Shown here: positions 6,045 to 8,997 of the stretch, piece by piece
Layout: each line of letters opens with the position of its first letter
Position numbering within the stretch: position 1 is the first letter of the stretch
DNA from: Deltaproteobacteria bacterium
GTDB lineage: Bacteria > Desulfobacterota > DSM-4660 > Desulfatiglandales > B25-G16
Direction: 5' to 3'
Assembly (NCBI GenBank): GCA_003646935.1
Contig: QMLW01000048.1
Coordinates: 1-8,997 of the forward strand
Length of the DNA: 8,997 nucleotides
Position numbers and translations under genes: made by a program
The notes under the pieces: model-generated
Seen by the model: the letters and a program-made list of their open reading frames with translations, nothing else
What the model was told of the DNA's origin: nothing
Databases searched by the model: none

Positions 6045-6564
6045 GTGCAAGCCGGATATGTCTTGTGTTCCCTATCGGAGAAAGGGGCTCTATGTAATCG
6101 TGACTGCTCCACTGTCCCTGATTCTTGTCGTGGTTTTCGTATACCTATGGACATACAGCTTCGTTCTGTCTTTCATATTCGCCTTGCTCTACCTTTTCAT
6201 GTGCTATTTTCAGGCTTACTGCTGCGTGCACCAGGATTGTCCGTATGTGGGGGAATTCTGTCCTGCAGTGATGGGTATCGTTCCCGGGAACATCATGGCG
6301 AAATATATCTACACCGATAAGAACCCGGTGAAGTCAAGGAAGAAATTCGAGCTCCATGCCGCACTTGCGATCATCGCCTGGCTCGGCATAATGGTATTTC
6401 CCCTGTTCTGGATTGCGAAACTCGGTATTACCTATTCCGTGGGATACGTGGCCTGTCACGTGGTGTATTATGTGATATTTGGGTTAACGATCTGTCCGGT
6501 TTGTGCGATTCGGAACACGTGTCCAGGTGGCAAGTTTCAGGCCCTAGTCTTAAAAAAAGGATAG
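6034..6564 (+). CDS. Cysteine-rich four-helix integral membrane protein, function unknown
   Basis: From the ATG at 6034 the protein has 176 residues; ATG 6058 is an alternative, and neither start has a well-spaced ribosome-binding site. Four hydrophobic helices are clear at about 19-38, 41-60, 108-128 and 131-153. Eleven cysteines cluster at the ends of helices: CCVHQDC and FCPAVMG after helix 2 (C63, C64, C69, C76), and ICPVCAIRNTCPGG after helix 4 (C154, C157, C163). C5, C11, C57 and C141 also occur. With helices in and out, both main clusters fall on the same side of the membrane. The pattern suggests metal or iron-sulfur binding, or thiol redox chemistry, but it is not a classical ferredoxin motif. 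A stretch PGNIMAKYIYTDKNPVKSRK links the two helical pairs. I have seen similar proteins in anaerobes but know no function. It appears complete. Confidence 0.72.
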   Translation: MSDKCKPDMSCVPYRRKGLYVIVTAPLSLILVVVFVYLWTYSFVLSFIFALLYLFMCYFQAYCCVHQDCPYVGEFCPAVMGIVPGNIMAKYIYTDKNPVKSRKKFELHAALAIIAWLGIMVFPLFWIAKLGITYSVGYVACHVVYYVIFGLTICPVCAIRNTCPGGKFQALVLKKG

Positions 6565-6604
6565 GTACCAAGGAGAGTAAGATACTGTCTACATCTCTGC
6601 GGTC

Positions 6605-6616
6605 AGGTGATCACCT
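6605..6616. repeat. 12-base perfect palindrome AGGTGATCACCT
   Basis: This lies in the 92-base gap between the membrane-protein gene and the SDR chimera, 40 bases upstream of the chimera's start. It could be an operator, but no promoter was recognised beside it. An AAGGAGAG sequence at 6570-6577 with no start codon after it looks like an orphan ribosome-binding site. Confidence 0.3.
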
Positions 6617-6656
6617 TCATCTGTGCCAATACCATCGTCAAAAGGAGAAAAGACCA

Positions 6657-7292
6657 ATGAAAGTGAATCTGCACGGACAGATTGTGCTTCTGGCCGGTGC
6701 TACTGGGGGGATTGGCGCATCAATTGTCAGGTATTTGTCCGAGGCAGGGGCAACAATCGCCATCCAGTATCATAGGCACAAGGAAAAGGCCGAAGAACTT
6801 CAAGAGAGCGCGGGGAACGATTCCCAGGTGTTTCAAGCGAATCTCGATGACTTGACCCAAACGGAACACTTGTTTCAGGAAGTGATCACCGCCTATGGAA
6901 GGGTTGATACCCTGATAAATAGCGCCGGCATCTACCTCCCTTTTCGGCTGGACAAGGGCACGGGGAATGGTTGGAGGACTGGCAGAGGACAATCCGCAAA
7001 AATAGCCTGCTTCCTCTTTTCGGGGATGCGGAAACCCTTGCACGATGCCTCGACTTCTATAGACCACACTACGTGCACTGCCGATTGGGATCTCTCCAGG
7101 GAACTCGCCCAACAGAGCGACATCCCCGTTATACTCGCGGGAGGCCTCTCACCTGAAAACGTGTTTGAGGCCCTTGAAAGGAAACTCCGGGAACGGGAAG
7201 CAGCGCTTCCAGCCAACTGCGCCTCGCCCCGTCAGAGCATGGCCATTGAAGCCCTTGAAAAGGAGATCGCCCTGCTTCCCGCTTTTTTCTGA
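6657..7292 (+). pseudogene. Chimeric ORF: SDR N-terminus, TrpF-like C-terminal piece and a helical tail
   Basis: The ATG at 6657 has AAAGGAGAA nine bases upstream. Residues 1-100 are a short-chain dehydrogenase/reductase: GQIVLLAGATGGIGASIV (NAD(P)-binding TGxxxGIG type), an aspartate region ANLDDL, and RVDTLINSAG (the NNAG motif). Near 6955 the SDR continues in the next frame (LEDWQRTI, 6971-6994). There it joins a different family, LLPLFGDAETLARCLDFYRP, like the middle of a phosphoribosylanthranilate isomerase-type barrel. The original frame then recovers at residue 143 with DWDLSREL and DIPVILAGGLSPENV, the TrpF phosphate-binding end. At about residue 172 it passes into a charged helix (ERKLREREAALPAN to EKEIALL) from a third protein. 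The catalytic SDR serine/tyrosine/lysine and most of the barrel are missing. The frame is open over 211 codons and might be translated, but no activity is expected. Confidence 0.68.
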
Positions 7293-7323
7293 AGCGACCC
7301 ATGGTGCAGGTGTCAGTTGCACC

Positions 7324-7377
7324 GAAGGTGTCCTTCATCTCTTGCTGTGCATCTTCAATTGTTCCGAAGGCACCTTC
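7324..7377. repeat. Two short palindromes with the same arms, GAAGG...CCTTC
   Basis: GAAGGTGTCCTTC (7324-7336) and GAAGGCACCTTC (7366-7377) share the preceding bases CC and form two tandem small stems 29 bases apart. They sit between the converging chimeric SDR ORF and the minus-strand cysteine-rich gene, where terminators belong, but lack T runs. Bases 7293-7463 otherwise show nothing recognisable apart from weak coding-like frames. Confidence 0.3.
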
Positions 7378-7463
7378 ACTAGAGAGACATTAGCCTACGG
7401 CTCTTGCAGTCCAGTTTAGTTCCTCCAGAATGACGCCATACTCGACAAGCAGTGTTTCGGAGT

Positions 7464-7589
7464 TCACGGCAAAGCAAAACCGCATCGGTAGCATAGATAT
7501 GTTTGATCCCGTTTTTCATCGATCTTCTCCTTTCCGTTGTATGCCCTGCACGTATTGCAAACAAACAGCGGGCAGGTGTTGCTCTTCAT
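7464..7589 (-). CDS. 41-residue cysteine-rich protein, probable zinc ribbon
   Basis: The ATG at 7589 starts nine bases after the stop of the CBS-ACT gene on the same strand. The product begins MKSNTCPLFVCNTCRAYNGK and ends TYLCYRCGFALP. It has five cysteines. CNTC and CYRC form two C-x-x-C pairs separated by 20 residues, the spacing of a zinc ribbon, and C6 is extra. YRCGFALP at the end resembles the closing knuckle of such folds. The ribosome-binding site is weak (TAGG), so translation may be coupled to the upstream gene. An overlapping frame starting at 7523 has a better ribosome-binding site (AAAGGAGAAGATCG before an ATG), but its translation is unlike a protein. I do not recognise the family. 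The regular cysteine spacing and clean ends make it more likely a real small gene than chance. Confidence 0.55.
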   Translation of the reverse strand: MKSNTCPLFVCNTCRAYNGKEKIDEKRDQTYLCYRCGFALP

Positions 7590-7598
7590 GTGAGGGAC

Positions 7599-8045
7599 CT
7601 ATCCCATGTAGTTCACCTCAAATCCCTCGGCGCCGAGCTTCTCCGCGATCTTGCCGGCATCGCCGTTCGCCAACCTGAGCACCATGAGGTAGTCTCCCTC
7701 CGGTCCATGGTAGGTGAAATAGCTCAGCAGAATACTCCTCTCCCTGTCGAGGAGCTCCATGACCCGCTTCATGTTCCCGAACTCGCGGTTGATCTTGATG
7801 TCTATCCGCTTGCCTTTCTCCTCGATCCCCAGCACCTTGGTCATGAGGTTCACGATATCCGATTCGGTGATGATACCCATCAGCGTGCTGTTTGAGGCGA
7901 CGGGGAAGGCGCCAAAGCCCTTTACCCTTCCCAGTTGGAGGGCCTCCTCGGCGGGCATCTCATGGGGAGTGACGATGGGGTCCTTTACCATGATGTCCTT
8001 TACCTTGAGCTTGGAGAGGAGATAGTGGAGCTCCCAGATATTCAG
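7599..8045 (-). pseudogene. CBS-domain plus ACT-like protein lacking its first CBS domain
   Basis: The family-like frame extends back past the ATG at 7991 to a TGA at 8049-8051. It reads LNIWELHYLLSKLKVKDIMV, the linker that joins two CBS motifs, so the second CBS motif follows at about residues 15-72 (VKDIMVKDPIV, GFGAFPVASN, LMGIITESDIVNLMTKVLG). Residues about 78-148 are an ACT-like domain (RIDIKINREFGNMKRVMELL, EGDYLMVLRLANGDAGKI). Proteins of this layout normally have a first CBS motif of about 60-70 residues. Here a strong AAGGAGG (8053-8059) lies directly before the linker, at ideal distance from a CTG at 8045 that could serve as start, giving 148 residues. CBS pairs bind adenosyl ligands at their interface, so a single motif would have to dimerise differently. 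Alternatively the start is ATG 7991, giving 130 residues. Truncated but perhaps translated. Confidence 0.6.
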
Positions 8046-8052
8046 ATGTCAT

Positions 8053-8059
8053 CCTCCTT
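8053..8059 (-). promoter_or_regulatory. Strong ribosome-binding site left in front of the truncated CBS gene
   Basis: AAGGAGG on the minus strand. The only ATG after it within reach (8052) directly abuts it and opens a frame unrelated to the CBS protein. In the CBS frame the first possible start at good distance is CTG 8045, seven bases away. This suggests that the site belonged to the full-length gene and that a deletion removed the original start and first domain. Confidence 0.55.
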
Positions 8060-8268
8060 TCCGGGAAAACCTTGACCTGTTTGATTGGAATATAAGCATA
8101 GAGGGAGAAAAAGGGTATCGGGCGAGGCCTGTATATTAGGCACTGAAATAATGTATTTTTATAAGAATGATAATGTAGCGAAAGGGAAATGGGATAAGAG
8201 CTCATCCCTCAGTGCCATTGATTCTCCGGGTAGGCTTTTTCTGAAACCGAGACCGGAAGGCAGGAGTG
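8060..8268. other. Intergenic stretch upstream of the CBS-ACT gene
   Basis: AT-rich in its middle (8140-8180). On the minus strand it includes TTATAAAAATACATTATT, where a promoter for the CBS-ACT gene might lie, but no clear pair of hexamers was found. No RNA gene was recognised, and no protein-like reading was seen here. Confidence 0.35.
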
Positions 8269-8409
8269 TTACCTGGTAAAGCACCGGCCGGGCGTCTTGC
8301 CGAGGTCCTCGGCTGGAATCCATTTCATCCTGGCGTTACAGTAGCACTTGATCCGCCCGATCCACAAGGCCTGATGATCTAACCGTGGCGCACCTGATGC
8401 ATTCAACAC
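8269..8409 (-). CDS. Possible small cysteine-containing protein or zinc-ribbon remnant
   Basis: This frame reads to a TAA at 8269-8271 and includes WIGRIKCYCNARMKWIPAED, then LGKTPGRCFTR. C-x-C followed by a third cysteine near the end looks like a zinc-ribbon protein that has lost its last cysteine (one would expect C-x-x-C). Codons in the last 25 positions favour G or C in third place, like the neighbouring genes. A GTG at 8409, one base after the pilin stop, could start a 46-residue product. It has no ribosome-binding site, and the first part reads less convincingly. It is either a small gene behind the pilin or the tail of a deleted one. The family is not recognised. Confidence 0.25.
   Translation of the reverse strand: MLNASGAPRLDHQALWIGRIKCYCNARMKWIPAEDLGKTPGRCFTR
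8299..8313. repeat. Perfect palindrome GCCGAGGTCCTCGGC
   Basis: Seven-base arms around a single base, GC-rich, about 100 bases downstream of the pilin stop. There is no T run on either side, so it is a poor intrinsic terminator. It coincides with codons for AEDLG of the possible small protein at 8269-8409, which may be reason enough for the symmetry. Confidence 0.35.
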
Positions 8410-8410
8410 C

Positions 8411-8890
8411 TTACTGAAACTGCTGGATCAACCGGTAGTACCTTGTTCCGCCAGATGTGATAGGATCGTTGTTGAGCAAGTAGGTCCTGACAATGTAGAG
8501 GTCGTTCTGGCCGTTGCCGTTTCTGTCGAAATCGGCATATACGTAAATCCAATAGTAGTTGAGCTTCCAGGTTCCCCAGTTGAAGTTGATGGCCCAGATG
8601 AGGTAACGGTGCTTGTGGTCGGCGGGGAAGGTATAGGCGAGCTCGGGGATATCCTTCTGCTGGCCCCGATTGACCGTGATCGAGCCGAAGCCGTCGGGAT
8701 AAAAGCAGTCGTTTTCGATGAAGTAGGTCTCCTGGCCGTCCATAAGGTAGCGCAGGGTGGCGGTGAGGCTCGCGTATTCGGCCTTTGTGCGGTAGGAGCT
8801 GGCCAGGGGCACGGCGAGGCTCGCCAGCATCCCAATGATGCCGAGTGTGACCATGAGCTCGATCAGGGTGAAGCCCGTGCTCCTTCTCAT
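8411..8890 (-). CDS. Type IV prepilin or pseudopilin with a calcium-loop-like motif
   Basis: The 159-residue protein starts MRRSTGFTLIELMVTLGIIG, a class III prepilin leader of six residues ending in G6. Cleavage and N-methylation by prepilin peptidase are expected at F7, and E11 is glutamate +5 of the mature form, needed for filament assembly. The hydrophobic stalk continues to about residue 30. The globular part has one cysteine (C62), so the disulfide-bounded D-loop of classical PilA is absent. Aromatic-rich strands (TWKLNYYWIYVYAD) precede DFDRNGNGQND at 120-130, which resembles an EF-hand or dockerin calcium loop. Pseudopilins of the GspG type bind calcium near their C-terminus, although by a different arrangement. 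The start is supported by GAGGGGG upstream. The preceding gene ends one base before it, so they share an operon. Pilin, minor pilin or pseudopilin cannot be distinguished. Confidence 0.85.
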   Translation of the reverse strand: MRRSTGFTLIELMVTLGIIGMLASLAVPLASSYRTKAEYASLTATLRYLMDGQETYFIENDCFYPDGFGSITVNRGQQKDIPELAYTFPADHKHRYLIWAINFNWGTWKLNYYWIYVYADFDRNGNGQNDLYIVRTYLLNNDPITSGGTRYYRLIQQFQ

Positions 8891-8891
8891 C

Positions 8892-8996
8892 TCAGGCCCC
8901 CTCGGTGGCAGGGGCGCTGTACTCGATCCCCTGGGGGGTTAAGATCAGGTTCATCTCCCCGGAGCTGGGTTTGGTGACCGACAGGCGGTAGCCCAC
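8892..8996 (-). CDS. C-terminal 34 residues of a gene upstream of the pilin, cut by the window edge
   Basis: The frame that ends in TGA at 8892-8894 reads VGYRLSVTKPSSGEMNLILT and ends APATEGA. It stops one base before the pilin ATG, typical of translationally coupled genes. The alternating hydrophobic strand pattern suggests the end of a beta-rich domain, plausibly another pilus component, but that rests on position alone. The other two frames give no protein-like reading. Confidence 0.55.
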   Translation of the reverse strand: MGYRLSVTKPSSGEMNLILTPQGIEYSAPATEGA

Positions 8997-8997
8997 C

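Noticed and set aside
7324..7377. CRISPR-like repeat pair
   Set aside because: Only two copies of a 12-13 base palindrome, no uniform repeat length and no cas genes.
7379..7523. Minus-strand frame MKNGIKHIYATDAVLLC with a good upstream AAAGGAG
   Set aside because: The overlapping frame gives the regularly spaced cysteine protein, and this frame becomes protein-unlike (arginine-rich, no pattern) after about 17 residues. Not fully excluded.
7503..7895. Plus-strand 130-residue frame opposite the CBS-ACT gene
   Set aside because: It mirrors the coding strand of a recognised CBS/ACT sequence and is a shadow frame.
8609..8977. Plus-strand frame opposite the pilin gene
   Set aside because: The minus strand has an unambiguous prepilin leader and stop/start coupling. 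The plus frame has no start signal or motif.
1..8997. tRNA, rRNA or insertion-sequence genes
   Set aside because: No tRNA cloverleaf with a T-arm GTTCRA-type core, no rRNA landmarks, and no transposase or flanking terminal inverted repeats were found by eye. A covariance-model search would settle small RNAs.

Overview
The window reads as chromosomal DNA of a Gram-negative bacterium. A periplasmic TPR protein ending in a TolA/TonB-type domain and a class III type IV prepilin imply an outer membrane. The DUF3783-type protein, crotonase, CBS-ACT protein and cysteine-rich membrane protein are a mix I associate with Desulfobacterota (former Deltaproteobacteria, sulfate-reducer or syntroph-like). 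That taxonomic guess is inference from protein resemblance only. No rRNA, tRNA, insertion sequence, CRISPR array or phage gene was seen.

Layout. Bases 1-4453 are all minus strand, read from right to left. They hold the remnants of a GMC oxidoreductase (4453-3752), a chimeric ORF joining the GMC C-terminus to half of a TauE/SafE permease (3737-3198), a secreted TPR plus TolA/TonB-C protein (3101-2148), a complete MATE transporter (1822-383) and the start of a crotonase (318-1). A divergent intergenic region (4454-4865) carries a good sigma70-type promoter and a hairpin. Bases 4866-7292 are plus strand: a DUF3783-like protein, a possible 32-residue membrane peptide, a dimethylargininase-family fragment, a four-helix cysteine-rich membrane protein, and a chimeric SDR/TrpF-like ORF. 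From 7464 to the right end the genes are minus strand again: a 41-residue cysteine-rich protein, a CBS-ACT protein lacking its first CBS domain, a possible zinc-ribbon remnant, a type IV prepilin, and the tail of the gene upstream of it.

The most striking feature is that several ORFs are not ordinary genes. In about 4.9 kb (3198-8059) at least four loci are collages of fragments of unrelated families in the same orientation, with joins that fall in frame or nearly so: GMC::TauE::unknown, truncated dimethylargininase, SDR::TrpF-like::helical tail, and a CBS protein without its N-terminal half. The simplest biological reading is repeated internal deletion in a decaying genome. The simplest technical reading is a collapsed or misassembled contig. 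The MATE, TPR-TolA, DUF3783, membrane-protein and pilin genes look intact.

The genes do not form one pathway. The supportable functional groupings are the right-edge pilin operon (stop and start one base apart), the possible MATE-crotonase transcription unit, and the closely spaced CBS-ACT and small cysteine-rich genes.
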